Shown here in pieces: positions 41,962 to 51,684 of a stretch of DNA of 64,000 nt. Each line of letters begins with the position of its first letter. Within the stretch, counting starts at the first letter, position 1. The DNA comes from Paeniglutamicibacter antarcticus. Lineage in GTDB: Bacteria; Actinomycetota; Actinomycetes; Actinomycetales; Micrococcaceae. The stretch spans positions 62,001-126,000 of the forward strand of contig NZ_CZJT01000056.1 in NCBI RefSeq assembly GCF_900010755.1. The letters run 5' to 3'. The translations under genes and the position numbers were made by a program. Below the pieces are notes generated by a model. The model was not told the origin of the DNA. It did not search any database and worked only from the letters and a program-made list of their open reading frames with translations.

Positions 41962-42540
41962 TCACTCGGTGGGGAGCCGCCCGTAACGCTTCAGGTGCAA
42001 CTGCGCTGAATCGGCGGCGTCCAGGTCGATTTCGTCAGCCTGGGTCCGCACCTGGTTGAACTGGAAGTATGCCGCAGCGCCCAAGAACAGCGGAACCGTG
42101 ATGACAAAAGGCAGGAACAAGGCGCCGCTGGAGTCGATCAGTTTGAATTGTGCCCCTGCCGCCAAAACCAGCAGGCTGGTGCCAACCCACATGAGCAGGG
42201 ATTGGCCCAGGCGCATCGACCACATGATCAGACCGATGCCCAGGTACCAGCTGATGGGAACCGAGGGGTACAGCGATATCCAGCCCACGAGGACGGCCAC
42301 CATGAATGCGACGAAGCAGGTGCCCGAGAGTTCCTTTTGCTTGCGCAGCAGCGTCCACACCCCGATGGCAATCAGCAGGGGGACTCCCGCCGTGAGCGCA
42401 TGCAGCAGCGGATTGGCATCGGTACCCGCCAATTGTGCGATGCGCAAAAGTGCGTCGAGGATGGAACCGCCGGAGAAAACCAGCAGGATCAATGCGCTGG
42501 CGCGCTCATAGCGAAGTGTGCCTGATTTGGGTAAACGCAT
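41962..42540 (-). CDS. Polytopic membrane protein of unknown function
   Basis: A 192-residue protein with about six hydrophobic segments (SALILLVFSGGSILDALLRI, LLHALTAGVPLLIAIGVWTL and others) and a charged C-terminus (RTQADEIDLDAADSAQ). Start is ATG 42540: TAGATT sits seven bases before it, giving a leaderless message. The longer frame reaching 42873 would run through tRNA-Trp and is rejected. No family recognised. Confidence 0.78.
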   Translation of the reverse strand: MRLPKSGTLRYERASALILLVFSGGSILDALLRIAQLAGTDANPLLHALTAGVPLLIAIGVWTLLRKQKELSGTCFVAFMVAVLVGWISLYPSVPISWYLGIGLIMWSMRLGQSLLMWVGTSLLVLAAGAQFKLIDSSGALFLPFVITVPLFLGAAAYFQFNQVRTQADEIDLDAADSAQLHLKRYGRLPTE

Positions 42541-42708
42541 GCGTACAAATCTAGCAGCGGGAGCAAAAACCCTTGAAAATACGGGGAACTTCTGCTCAGT
42601 TCGACAATCACCCCTTTGCATGCGTAGACTTATTCCTCGGTGTTGGAAAACATCTAGATCATTCAAATCTTCACGGGTTTGAATGATCACTCGAGGTAGT
42701 AAACTCGA

Positions 42709-42781
42709 AGGGTAGTGGCGCAATTGGTAGCGCAGCGGTCTCCAAAACCGCAGGTTGCAGGTTCGAGTCCTGTCTGCCCTG
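42709..42781 (+). tRNA. tRNA-Trp (anticodon CCA)
   Basis: A 73-nt cloverleaf: acceptor AGGGTAG with CTGCCCT, discriminator G, D arm GGCGCAATTGGTAGCGC, anticodon arm GCGGTCTCCAAAACCGC, T arm AGGTTCGAGTCCTG. It precedes secE, the usual actinobacterial arrangement. Confidence 0.97.
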
Positions 42782-42899
42782 CGCAGTAGCAATCCACTGG
42801 ATTGCTTAGCGAAATAATTCACGTCACGGTGCGTCATGGTCAATACGACTGCGGCGCACCGTGATTGTTTCAATTGGCATAATCTGAAACGAGGAACCG

Positions 42900-43166
42900 G
42901 TGACTGAAACGACTGCGAGCGATTCGCATGGTGCAGGGCAGGGCAAGAAGCCGGCCAAGGCAGGTTTCTTTGCCGGAATTGCGTTGTTCTTCCGCCAGAT
43001 GGTTTCTGAGCTGAAGAAGGTCGTCACCCCGACCCGCAGCGAACTGGTGAACTACACGCTAGTTGTCATCGGCTTCGTTGTGTTGATGATGATTATCATT
43101 TCCGCCATGGACTTTGTGTTCGGCAACGGATCAATTTGGATCTTCACCAACCCGGCAGAAAGCTAA
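42900..43166 (+). CDS. secE: Preprotein translocase subunit SecE
   Basis: An 88-residue single-span SecE. The amphipathic helix FFRQMVSELKKVVTPTRSELVNYT and the following span (LVVIGFVVLMMIIISAMDFVF) are typical. SecE clamps SecY in the membrane. Start is GTG with GAGGAACC before it. First gene of the secE-nusG-rplKA group, downstream of tRNA-Trp. Confidence 0.95.
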   Translation: MTETTASDSHGAGQGKKPAKAGFFAGIALFFRQMVSELKKVVTPTRSELVNYTLVVIGFVVLMMIIISAMDFVFGNGSIWIFTNPAES

Positions 43167-43223
43167 GCCGGGCCGATTCGCCCCATATTTCTGGTGAACC
43201 AGTAACAGAAAGCAGGAACCGCA

Positions 43224-43985
43224 GTGTCCGATCAGGAACTCGAACCGCAGGCCATCGAAGAACTTGAGGGCCAGGCAGTAGAGGTCGATACCGAAGAGGT
43301 GTCGACCGATTCCGTCGTTTCCGAGGACGCCGAGCAGGCTCCTGAAGATGATGCAGCAGCCGAGGAGGAAACTCCGGCCGTTGATCCCATCGAAGAATTC
43401 CGCACCAAGCTGCGTCGTCAGCCCGGTGACTGGTATGTCATCCACTCCTACGCCGGTTACGAAAACCGCGTCAAGGTAAACCTCGAAACCCGCATCCAGA
43501 CCCTCGGCATGGACGAATTCATTTATGAAATTCAGGTTCCGATGGAAGAAGTTGTGGAGATCAAGAACACCACGCGCAAGATCGTTCGTCGTGTTCGCAT
43601 TCCCGGCTACGTCCTGGTCCGCATGGAACTGACCGACGCATCATGGGGTGCGGTTCGTCACACTCCCGGTGTTACCGGCTTTGTTGGCAACGCCCACAAC
43701 CCGGATCCGCTGCGCCTTGAGGAAGTCTTCTCAATGCTCGAGCACACCATCGTTTCCGAAGAAGATGCGGCTTCCATGAAGCCGGGTCGTTCCCCGATTA
43801 CCGAGGTCACTGTTGACTTCGAGGTCGGCGAATCGGTCATAGTCAACGACGGTCCGTTCGAGACGCTGCCGGCAACGATCAGCGAAATCAAACTGGAATC
43901 CTCCACTCTCGTGGTGCTGGTTTCGATCTTCGAACGCGAAACCCCGGTTACCCTGTCGTTCAGCCAGGTCACCAAGATCCAGTAA
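43224..43985 (+). CDS. nusG: Transcription termination/antitermination factor NusG
   Basis: A 253-residue NusG with an acidic N-terminal extension of about 65 residues, usual in actinobacteria. The NGN domain starts at [23 protein letters not shown] and includes [12 protein letters not shown] and TPGVTGFVG. The KOW domain has [24 protein letters not shown]. It binds RNA polymerase and links it to Rho or ribosomal S10. GTG start with AGCAGGAACC upstream; 57 bases after secE. Confidence 0.96.
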   Translation: MSDQELEPQAIEELEGQAVEVDTEEVSTDSVVSEDAEQAPEDDAAAEEETPAVDPIEEFRTKLRRQPGDWYVIHSYAGYENRVKVNLETRIQTLGMDEFIYEIQVPMEEVVEIKNTTRKIVRRVRIPGYVLVRMELTDASWGAVRHTPGVTGFVGNAHNPDPLRLEEVFSMLEHTIVSEEDAASMKPGRSPITEVTVDFEVGESVIVNDGPFETLPATISEIKLESSTLVVLVSIFERETPVTLSFSQVTKIQ

Positions 43986-44116
43986 CATTAGTCTTCGTGC
44001 CATTCCTGGTTTGCTTTACCGGGAATTAGGCATGACTCGGCCGCCGCGCCACGGCGGTCAACCCCCCGAGGCACGCTCCTGTGCAACGGGGCAACGCAAA
44101 AGAAGAAGGACCCGAC

Positions 44117-44548
44117 ATGGCCCCCAAGAAAAAGGTCACCGGACTCATCAAGCTGCAGATCAAGGCAGGCGCCGCCAACCCGGCACCGCCGATTGGTCCG
44201 GCTCTTGGTCAGCACGGCGTCAACATCATGGAATTCTGCAAGGCGTACAACGCCGCCACCGAGTCGCAGCGCGGCAACGTGGTTCCGGTTGAAATTACTG
44301 TCTACGAAGACCGTTCCTTCACCTTCATCACCAAGACCCCGCCGGCAGCTGAGCTCATCAAGAAGGCTGCAGGCGTTGCCAAGGGTTCCGCAACCCCGCA
44401 CACCGTCAAGGTTGCAAACCTGACCCAGGCACAGGCCGAAGAGATCGCCGCTGTAAAGATGGAAGATCTCAACGCCAACGACATCAAGGCTGCTGCCCTG
44501 ATCATCGCCGGCACCGCCCGCTCCATGGGCATCACCGTAAACGGCTAA
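44117..44548 (+). CDS. rplK: 50S ribosomal protein L11
   Basis: 143 residues: [40 protein letters not shown] is the typical L11 N-terminus, and the C-terminal domain binds the GTPase-associated 23S region. ATG 44117 is preferred over 44081: AGAAGAAGGA sits six bases before it and MAPKKKVTG is the standard start. Confidence 0.97.
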   Translation: MAPKKKVTGLIKLQIKAGAANPAPPIGPALGQHGVNIMEFCKAYNAATESQRGNVVPVEITVYEDRSFTFITKTPPAAELIKKAAGVAKGSATPHTVKVANLTQAQAEEIAAVKMEDLNANDIKAAALIIAGTARSMGITVNG

Positions 44549-44710
44549 TTAGCCGCTTTACACCCCGCGCAGCCGGATAACCCCGGACTCGCAACCCCCA
44601 TAACAAACAAGACGGTCAGGAATTTTCCACCACTTGGTGGACACCGGATCGCAAGTGGCAGGGTCGCGCGCGACCCAAAAATGACCACGACTGCATAGGA
44701 GAAAAAGCAG

Positions 44711-45418
44711 ATGGCAAAGCGCAGCAAAGCATACGTAGCCGCCGCGGCTAAGATCGAAGCCGACAAGGTTTACGCACCGGTTGAGGCAATCGCCCTCGCC
44801 AAGGAAATCGCCACCTCGAAGGCTGACGAGACCGTTGAGGTTGCATTCCGCCTCGGCGTCGACCCGCGTAAGGCTGACCAGATGGTCCGCGGTACGGTTA
44901 TCCTGCCGCACGGCACCGGTAAGACCGCCCGCGTCCTCGTTTTCGCAAACGGCGACAAGGCAGAGGCTGCAATTGCAGCCGGCGCCGACTTCGTTGGCTC
45001 GGACGACCTGATCGCTAAGATCGCTGGCGGCTGGACCGACTTCGACGCAGCAGTTGCAACCCCGGACCTCATGGGCAAGGTTGGCCGCTTGGGTAAGGTA
45101 TTGGGTCCTCGTAACCTGATGCCGAACCCGAAGACCGGCACCGTCACCATGGACGTCGCCAAGGCTGTCAACGACATCAAGGGCGGCAAGATCGACTTCC
45201 GCGTCGACAAGCACTCGAACCTGCACTTCATCATCGGCAAGGTTTCCTTCGATGCGCAGAAGCTGACCGAGAACTATGCAGCAGCACTGGACGAAGTTCT
45301 TCGTTTGAAGCCTTCCTCCTCCAAGGGCCGCTACATCTCCAAGGCAACCGTTGCAACCACCTTCGGTCCCGGCATCCCGGTTGACTCGAACGTGACTCGC
45401 GTTATCGCAGACGCCTAA
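44711..45418 (+). CDS. rplA: 50S ribosomal protein L1
   Basis: 235 residues with L1 motifs [28 protein letters not shown] and [14 protein letters not shown]1 forms the stalk at the E site and in many bacteria represses its own operon. AGGAGAAAAAGCAG precedes the ATG. The operon ends here at a strong terminator; rplJL, usually adjacent, are 9 kb away. Confidence 0.97.
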   Translation: MAKRSKAYVAAAAKIEADKVYAPVEAIALAKEIATSKADETVEVAFRLGVDPRKADQMVRGTVILPHGTGKTARVLVFANGDKAEAAIAAGADFVGSDDLIAKIAGGWTDFDAAVATPDLMGKVGRLGKVLGPRNLMPNPKTGTVTMDVAKAVNDIKGGKIDFRVDKHSNLHFIIGKVSFDAQKLTENYAAALDEVLRLKPSSSKGRYISKATVATTFGPGIPVDSNVTRVIADA

Positions 45419-45433
45419 TAACGTATCTGCTTG

Positions 45434-45482
45434 AGCGAAGGCCCGAATTCCCCAGTGCGGGGGATTCGGGCCTTCGCTGTTT
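45434..45482 (+). terminator. Strong terminator after rplA
   Basis: Twenty-base arms (45434-45453 and 45459-45478) with one G-T pair and a 5-nt loop, then GTTT. It separates the ribosomal operon from narGHJI. Confidence 0.9.
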
Positions 45483-45587
45483 AACCCCCCGCGATTGCAA
45501 TTTTGGGCCCCCAAGGTTTCCAGACAGGAAACCAATCATTGTGTTCTAAATGAGTTTTCGGCCTAGCCACTGGCATTGTTCTCTGGT

Positions 45588-45593
45588 TAGAGT
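45588..45593 (+). promoter_or_regulatory. -10 box of narG (leaderless)
   Basis: TAGAGT lies exactly six bases before the narG ATG, and no Shine-Dalgarno is present. No clear -35 is visible 16-18 bases upstream, which suggests an activator-dependent promoter. Confidence 0.55.
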
Positions 45594-45599
45594 GCAGCC

Positions 45600-48500
45600 A
45601 TGGGCACAGGTCAGAGTAATCCGGGTATTGATTCACCGGTCGCCGACGGGCTTTTGAACGTTGGAAAGTTCTTTACGCGCTGGGAAACCTCCGATGACAA
45701 CCGCGCGGTATTCCGCGAGGGGGGCCGCAAGGGGGATGTTTTCTACCGCGATAGATGGAGCCACGATAAGGTCGTGAGATCGACCCACGGTGTGAATTGC
45801 ACCGGCTCGTGCTCCTGGAAGGTGTACGTCAAGGACGGCATCATCACCTGGGAAGCACAGCAGACGGACTATCCTTCGGTGGGCCCCGATAGGCCAGAGT
45901 ACGAGCCCCGCGGTTGCCCCCGCGGGGCTGCTTTTTCCTGGTACACCTATTCGCCGACGCGCGTACGCTACCCGTACGCCCGCGGCGTGTTGCTGGAAAT
46001 GTACAGGGAAGCCAAGGCCCGTCTGGGGGACCCGGTGCTTGCCTTTGACGAGATTGCCTCGAACCCCGAAACCCGCGCCCGCTACCAGCAGGCCCGCGGC
46101 AAGGGCGGTCTGGTGCGCACCAGCTGGGCCGAGGCCGTGGAAATCGCCGCCGCCGCCCATGTGAACACCATCAAGAAATATGGCCCGGACCGGGTCGCGG
46201 GATTCTCCCCGATCCCTGCCATGTCAATGGTTAGCCACTGTGTGGGAACCCGTTTCATCCAGCTGGTCGGCGGGGTCATGACAAGCTTTTACGACTGGTA
46301 CGCCGATCTTCCGGTGGCCAGCCCGCAGGTCTTTGGCGACCAGACCGACGTCCCGGAATCGGGGGACTGGTGGGACTCGACGTACCTGATGATGTGGGGT
46401 TCCAACGTCCCGGTCACCCGCACCCCCGACGCGCACTGGATGGCCGAGGCCCGCTACAAGGGCACCAAGGTGGTGACCATCAGCCCCGACTACGCGGATA
46501 ACACCAAATTCGCCGACGAATGGCTGCCCGCCCAGGCCGGCACCGACGCCGCGCTGGCCATGGGAATGGGGCACGTGCTGCTCAAGGAATTTTTCGTGGA
46601 CCGCGAGGTCCCGTTCTTCACCGACTACGTGAAGTCCTACACCGACCTGCCGTTCCTGATCACGCTCAACGAACACCCGGATGGACAGGGTCTGGTTCCG
46701 GGTAAATTCCTCACCGCAGCGGATTTGGGCGGGGAACCTGCTGCGGCAGCGGACCCCGAATTCAAAACGGTCCTCTGGGACACCGCCACCGGCGGCGCCA
46801 AGGTACCCAACGGGTCCCTTGGCTTCAGGTACAACGATGCCGACGCCGGGAAATGGAACCTGGATTTGAGCGACATCAAGCCAGCACTGAGCCTGGCCGA
46901 GGTGCCCGGGCACCAGAGCGCCGCCATCAGGCTTCCGGTCTTCGAAGATGCCGAGGGCATCGGCTCGGTGCTGCATCGCGGAGTGCCCACCACCCTCGTG
47001 GCCGGCAAGCTGGTGACCACTGTCTTCGACTTGATGCTTGCCCAGTACGGGGTGGGCCGGCCCGGCCTGCCGGGGGACTGGGCGGCCGGGTACGACGATG
47101 CAAGCACCCCGTACACCCCTGCCTGGCAGGAGGAAATCACCTCGGTCCCGGCCGCCGCCTGCGCCCGCATCGCCCGTGAATTCGCACAAAATGCAGAAGA
47201 TTCGGGCGGGCGTTCGATGATCATCATGGGCGCCGGCATCTGCCAATGGTTCCATGGGGATGCCACCTACCGGGCCATCCTCTCGCTGCTGCTGCTCACC
47301 GGATGCATGGGCCGCAATGGCGGCGGCTGGGCTCACTACGTGGGGCAGGAAAAGTGCAGGCCGATCACCGGTTGGGTCTCGCTGGCCAACGCGCTTGACT
47401 GGCAGCGGCCACCACGGACCATGATCGGCACCGGCTACTGGTACATGCACACCGACCAATGGCGGCAGGACGGGTATTCGGCAGATGCCCTGAAATCCCC
47501 GCTCTCCGAAGGCTCGCTCGATGGCATGCACACAGCCGATTCGCTGGCCCAGTCAACCCGCATGGGCTGGATGCCGTTCTACCCGCAATTCAACAAAAAC
47601 CCGCTGGATGTCGCCGATGCCGCCGAAGCCGCGATCGCCGCAGGCGAGAGCGAAAACCCGGGAAGCTATATTGCCGACGCCCTGCACGCAGGGACCCTGA
47701 ACCACTCAATCGAGGATATCGACGCCCCGGAGAATTGGCCGCGCACCCTGGTGCTGTGGCGCTCAAACCTCTTCGGCTCCTCCGCCAAGGGCAACGAATA
47801 CTTCCTCAAACACCTGCTCGGCACCCACAACAACGTGATGGGCCAGGACAACCACGAAACCGCAACCCACCCCCGGGACGTGCGTTGGCACGAAAAAGCT
47901 CCCGAGGGGAAGCTGGATTTGCTGGTGAGCGCGGACTTTAGGATGACCAGCACCACGCTGCTCTCGGACATCGTCTTCCCGGCAGCCACCTGGTATGAGA
48001 AGCACGACCTGTCCTCCACCGACATGCACCCGTTCGTGCATGCCTTCACCCCTGCCATCGACCCGCCATGGCAGGCGAAAACCGACTTCGAAATGTTCCA
48101 CCTGCTCGCCCGCGAATTCTCAACCCAGGCCGAGACCCACCTGGGAACCCGCAAGGACCTGGTCTCGGTGCCCATGCAACACGACACCCCCGGGCAGCTG
48201 GCCCAACCCGGCGGACGCGTCACCGACTGGAAGGGCAGCGGGACCCCCGGGGTGCCGGGGAAGAACCTGCCGAACTTCTCGATCGTCGAGCGCGACTACA
48301 CGGCCATTGCTGACAAGCTCGCGGCCGTCGGCCCGCTGGCTGACACCCTGGGATTCACCGTCAAGAACATCACCTACAGGCTTGAGCATGAAACCAAACG
48401 GCTCGGCGCCCTGCACGGGGTGATGAGCCACGGCGCCGCGGCGGGCAGGCCGGCCATCGACACGGACGCAAAAATGGCCGAGGCCATCCTCGCGTTCTCC

Positions 48501-49325
48501 GGCACCACCAACGGCGAACTGGCGGTGCAGGGTTTCGAGGACCTGGAGAAACGCACCGGAATGAAGCTGGCCGATTTGGCCCAAGGATCACAGGAAAAGC
48601 GCATCACCTTTGCGATGACCCAGGCGGCCCCGCAACCTGTGATCACCTCCCCTGAATGGTCGGGCTCCGAGACCGGCGGCCGGCGTTATGCACCGTTCAC
48701 AATAAACGTGGAGCGGCTCAAACCCTGGCACACGCTCACCGGTCGCATGCACTTCTTCCTTGACCACGACTGGATGCGCGATGTCGGCGAACAACTCCCG
48801 CTGTACCGCCCGCCGCTTGACATGCACCGGCTCTTCGGCGAACCCAAGCTGGGTGCCGACGGGTCCAAGGAAATCACCGTGCGCTACCTGACCCCGCACT
48901 CGAAGTGGTCGATCCACTCCGAGTACCAGGACAACCTGTTCATGCTTTCACTCTCCCGGGGCGGGCCCACCGTCTGGCTCAGCGTGCAGGACGCGGCCGC
49001 CATTTCGGTCAAGGACAACGAATGGGTCGAATGCGTGAACACCAACGGAGTGCTGGTGGGCCGTGCTGTGGTTTCCCACCGGATGCCGGAAGGCGTGGCG
49101 TACGTGCACCACGCACAGGAACGCACCATCGACGTGCCCAAGTCGGAGGCCACCGGGCGGCGCGGCGGCATCCACAACTCGGTGACCCGGCTGCTGGTCA
49201 AACCCACCCACCTGATCGGCGGGTACGCGCAGCTGACCTACGCGTTCAACTACCTGGGCCCCACCGGCAACCAGCGCGACGTGGTCTCCACGATCCGCCG
49301 CCGTTCACAGAAAGTGGTGTTCTGA
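45600..49325 (+). CDS. narG: Respiratory nitrate reductase, alpha subunit
   Basis: The molybdopterin catalytic subunit that reduces nitrate to nitrite on the cytoplasmic face. The 1241-residue product carries the FS0 cluster ligands His63, Cys67, Cys71 (HGVNCTGSC) and Cys106 (PRGCPRG), and the Mo-ligand Asp236 in FYDWYADLPVASPQ. No twin-arginine signal is present, as expected for a cytoplasm-facing NarG. First gene of narGHJI-narK, overlapping narH by one base (TGATG). Confidence 0.97.
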   Translation: MGTGQSNPGIDSPVADGLLNVGKFFTRWETSDDNRAVFREGGRKGDVFYRDRWSHDKVVRSTHGVNCTGSCSWKVYVKDGIITWEAQQTDYPSVGPDRPEYEPRGCPRGAAFSWYTYSPTRVRYPYARGVLLEMYREAKARLGDPVLAFDEIASNPETRARYQQARGKGGLVRTSWAEAVEIAAAAHVNTIKKYGPDRVAGFSPIPAMSMVSHCVGTRFIQLVGGVMTSFYDWYADLPVASPQVFGDQTDVPESGDWWDSTYLMMWGSNVPVTRTPDAHWMAEARYKGTKVVTISPDYADNTKFADEWLPAQAGTDAALAMGMGHVLLKEFFVDREVPFFTDYVKSYTDLPFLITLNEHPDGQGLVPGKFLTAADLGGEPAAAADPEFKTVLWDTATGGAKVPNGSLGFRYNDADAGKWNLDLSDIKPALSLAEVPGHQSAAIRLPVFEDAEGIGSVLHRGVPTTLVAGKLVTTVFDLMLAQYGVGRPGLPGDWAAGYDDASTPYTPAWQEEITSVPAAACARIAREFAQNAEDSGGRSMIIMGAGICQWFHGDATYRAILSLLLLTGCMGRNGGGWAHYVGQEKCRPITGWVSLANALDWQRPPRTMIGTGYWYMHTDQWRQDGYSADALKSPLSEGSLDGMHTADSLAQSTRMGWMPFYPQFNKNPLDVADAAEAAIAAGESENPGSYIADALHAGTLNHSIEDIDAPENWPRTLVLWRSNLFGSSAKGNEYFLKHLLGTHNNVMGQDNHETATHPRDVRWHEKAPEGKLDLLVSADFRMTSTTLLSDIVFPAATWYEKHDLSSTDMHPFVHAFTPAIDPPWQAKTDFEMFHLLAREFSTQAETHLGTRKDLVSVPMQHDTPGQLAQPGGRVTDWKGSGTPGVPGKNLPNFSIVERDYTAIADKLAAVGPLADTLGFTVKNITYRLEHETKRLGALHGVMSHGAAAGRPAIDTDAKMAEAILAFSGTTNGELAVQGFEDLEKRTGMKLADLAQGSQEKRITFAMTQAAPQPVITSPEWSGSETGGRRYAPFTINVERLKPWHTLTGRMHFFLDHDWMRDVGEQLPLYRPPLDMHRLFGEPKLGADGSKEITVRYLTPHSKWSIHSEYQDNLFMLSLSRGGPTVWLSVQDAAAISVKDNEWVECVNTNGVLVGRAVVSHRMPEGVAYVHHAQERTIDVPKSEATGRRGGIHNSVTRLLVKPTHLIGGYAQLTYAFNYLGPTGNQRDVVSTIRRRSQKVVF

Positions 49326-51001
49326 TGCGTGTCATGGCCCAAATGGGAATGGTGATGAACCTGGACAAGTGCATCGGCTGCCACACCTGTTCGGTGACCT
49401 GCAAACAGGCCTGGACCAACCGGGCCGGCACCGAATACGTCTGGTTCAACAACGTGGAGACCCGCCCCGGGCAGGGCTATCCGCGCAGGTATGAGGACCA
49501 GGAAACCTGGAAGGGCGGCTGGACGCTTTCCAAGTCCGGCCGGCTGAAGCTGAAGGCAGGCGGCCGGGTGAAGAAGCTTTTTGGCATCTTCGCCTCTCCG
49601 GTCCAACCGGAGCTGAAGGACTACTACGAGCCCTGGACCTACGACTACAAGACGCTGATCGACGCGCCAGCGGGCGATGACTTCCCGGTGGCGCGGCCCA
49701 AATCGCTGATCACCGGCAAAGACATGGACATCGCCTGGAGTGCCAACTGGGATGACAACCTCGGGGGAGTCGCGGAGCTCGGGCACCTGGACCCGATCGT
49801 GGAGAAGGTGCGCCGCGAATCGAATGAGAAGATCCAGTTCGAATTCGAGAAGACCTTCATGTTCTACCTGCCGCGCATCTGCGAACACTGCCTGAATCCT
49901 TCGTGCATGGCCTCGTGCCCATCGGGTGCCATCTACAAGCGGGTTGAAGACGGCATTGTGCTGGTGGACCAGGACAAGTGCCGCGGTTGGCGCCAATGCG
50001 TGACCGGTTGCCCGTATAAGAAGATCTACTTCAACCACAAGACCGGCAAGGCAGAGAAATGCACCATGTGCTATCCGCGCGTGGAAATCGGTTTGCCCAC
50101 TGTCTGCTCCGAAACCTGCGTGGGCCGCCTGCGCTACCTGGGCCTTTTCCTCTACGACGCGGACAAAGTAGGTGCCGCAGCTGCCACGGAAAACGAGACG
50201 GACCTCTATGAAAAGCAGCTCGAACTGATCCTTGACCCGTTCGACCCCGCAGTGATTGCCGAGGCCCGCCGCCAAGGAATCGCCGAAGACTGGCTCGATG
50301 CCGCCCGGCGTTCACCGGTTTACAAACTTGCCAAAGTTTATAAGGTGGCCCTCCCGCTGCACCCCGAGTACCGGACCATGCCGATGGTTTGGTACGTGCC
50401 GCCCTTGTCCCCGGTGGTCGACTTGCTCCGGGAACAGGGCCACGATGCGGAGGCCGCCGGAACGCTCTTCGGCGCCATTGAGGAACTGCGCATCCCGGTC
50501 GAGTACCTGGCGGAGCTGTTCACGGCCGGGGACAGCGCCAAGATCACCGAGGTGCTTCGCAAGCTGGCTGCCATGCGTTCGTATATGCGCGGGGTGGCCC
50601 TGGGACAGGAGCCCGATGCCTCCATTGCCCACGCGGTGGGCATGGAGGAAGAAACCCTCTATGAGATGTACCGGTTGATGGCGATTGCCAAGTACGAGGA
50701 CCGCTACGTGATCCCCACGGCCCACCGGGAGCAGGCCCACGACCTGGAGGAAATGGGCTGTTCGCTGGACTTCGAGGACGGGGTTGGCATGTACGAGAAT
50801 TCACCGTTTGGCGAGGCCAGCGGCACTCCCACCCCGGTGGCCATCGAGACGTTCAACGCGCTGCGGGATCGGCAGACCTCTGAGAGTGCGCCGAGTGCCG
50901 AGACCCTGCGCGGGAGGGTGAACCTGTTGAACTGGGACGGCACCGGGGCCCCGGACGGGTTGTTCCCGGCCAAGCACGATGGCCGGGGAGGGGAATCATG
51001 A
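49325..51001 (+). CDS. narH: Respiratory nitrate reductase, beta subunit
   Basis: A 558-residue electron-transfer subunit with four Fe-S clusters. Cys groups seen are CIGCHTCSVTCK, CEHCLNPSCMASCPSG, CRGWRQCVTGCPYKK (the Trp for Cys that marks the 3Fe-4S cluster) and CTMCYPRVE/CSETCVGR. It passes electrons from NarI heme to NarG. ATG 49325 overlaps the narG stop; the longer frame from 48905 is inside narG and is rejected. Confidence 0.97.
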   Translation: MRVMAQMGMVMNLDKCIGCHTCSVTCKQAWTNRAGTEYVWFNNVETRPGQGYPRRYEDQETWKGGWTLSKSGRLKLKAGGRVKKLFGIFASPVQPELKDYYEPWTYDYKTLIDAPAGDDFPVARPKSLITGKDMDIAWSANWDDNLGGVAELGHLDPIVEKVRRESNEKIQFEFEKTFMFYLPRICEHCLNPSCMASCPSGAIYKRVEDGIVLVDQDKCRGWRQCVTGCPYKKIYFNHKTGKAEKCTMCYPRVEIGLPTVCSETCVGRLRYLGLFLYDADKVGAAAATENETDLYEKQLELILDPFDPAVIAEARRQGIAEDWLDAARRSPVYKLAKVYKVALPLHPEYRTMPMVWYVPPLSPVVDLLREQGHDAEAAGTLFGAIEELRIPVEYLAELFTAGDSAKITEVLRKLAAMRSYMRGVALGQEPDASIAHAVGMEEETLYEMYRLMAIAKYEDRYVIPTAHREQAHDLEEMGCSLDFEDGVGMYENSPFGEASGTPTPVAIETFNALRDRQTSESAPSAETLRGRVNLLNWDGTGAPDGLFPAKHDGRGGES

Positions 51002-51684
51002 ACGGGGTCAGGCTGCTGCACCGGATCATTTCGGTGTTGCTGTGTTACCCGGACGCCGAAACCCGGGCCCAGGTTGCCGGGTTGCGGGCTGCACTGGCCG
51101 AATACGTGCCCGAAACCCCCGGACGTTTTGCCCGGCCCGCCAAAATCCAGGAGGCTGCACGATTGGCCGCCGCGTGGGAGCTTGTTGCCGGGTTTATGGA
51201 CCACCTTGAAACTACGGAGCCCGAGGTCCTTGAGCTTGGCTACGTGCAGACCTTCGATTTGAGCAGGAAGCACGCGCTGTATCTTTCCTATTGGACCGAC
51301 GGGGATACCCGGCGTCGCGGTGAGGTGCTCGCGAGGTTCAAGCAGGCTTACCGGACCAGCGACTTCCTGGTTGACACCCAGGGGGAGCTGCCGGATTTCC
51401 TGCCGATGGTGCTGGAGTACGCTGCCATTGCGGATCCTGCGGGCGGGCTCAAGCTCATGCAGGACTACCGGGCCAGCATTGAACTGTTGCGCCTGGCGTT
51501 GGAGGAAGCAGAATCGCCCTATGCCATGTTGTTACAGTCCCTGAGCGCAACGTTGCCGGGCCCCACGGTGAAGGACCGCGCCGAGGCCATGGCGTTGGCC
51601 GGCCACGGACCGCCCACCGAATCGGTGGGTCTTGAACCATTCAACCGCGAGCTGTTGCCAGTCAGGAGTGTTGAGCATGCCTGA
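50998..51684 (+). CDS. narJ: Nitrate reductase molybdenum cofactor assembly chaperone
   Basis: A 228-residue TorD-family chaperone that holds apo-NarGH until cofactor is inserted; not part of the final enzyme. Motifs are LLCYPDAETRAQ, YVQTFDLSRKHALYLSYWTDGDTRRRGEVL and ELPDFLPMVLEYAA. ATGA overlap with narH; its 3' end overlaps narI by eight bases. Confidence 0.95.
   Translation: MNGVRLLHRIISVLLCYPDAETRAQVAGLRAALAEYVPETPGRFARPAKIQEAARLAAAWELVAGFMDHLETTEPEVLELGYVQTFDLSRKHALYLSYWTDGDTRRRGEVLARFKQAYRTSDFLVDTQGELPDFLPMVLEYAAIADPAGGLKLMQDYRASIELLRLALEEAESPYAMLLQSLSATLPGPTVKDRAEAMALAGHGPPTESVGLEPFNRELLPVRSVEHA

Noticed and set aside
41962..42873. Extension of the membrane protein at 41962 to a 303-residue protein
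   Set aside because: The extension runs through tRNA-Trp; an internal ATG has a -10 box seven bases upstream.
51632..51676. Longer narI start
   Set aside because: It lies within narJ; MPEQVITAWD at 51677 matches the usual NarI start just before the first span.
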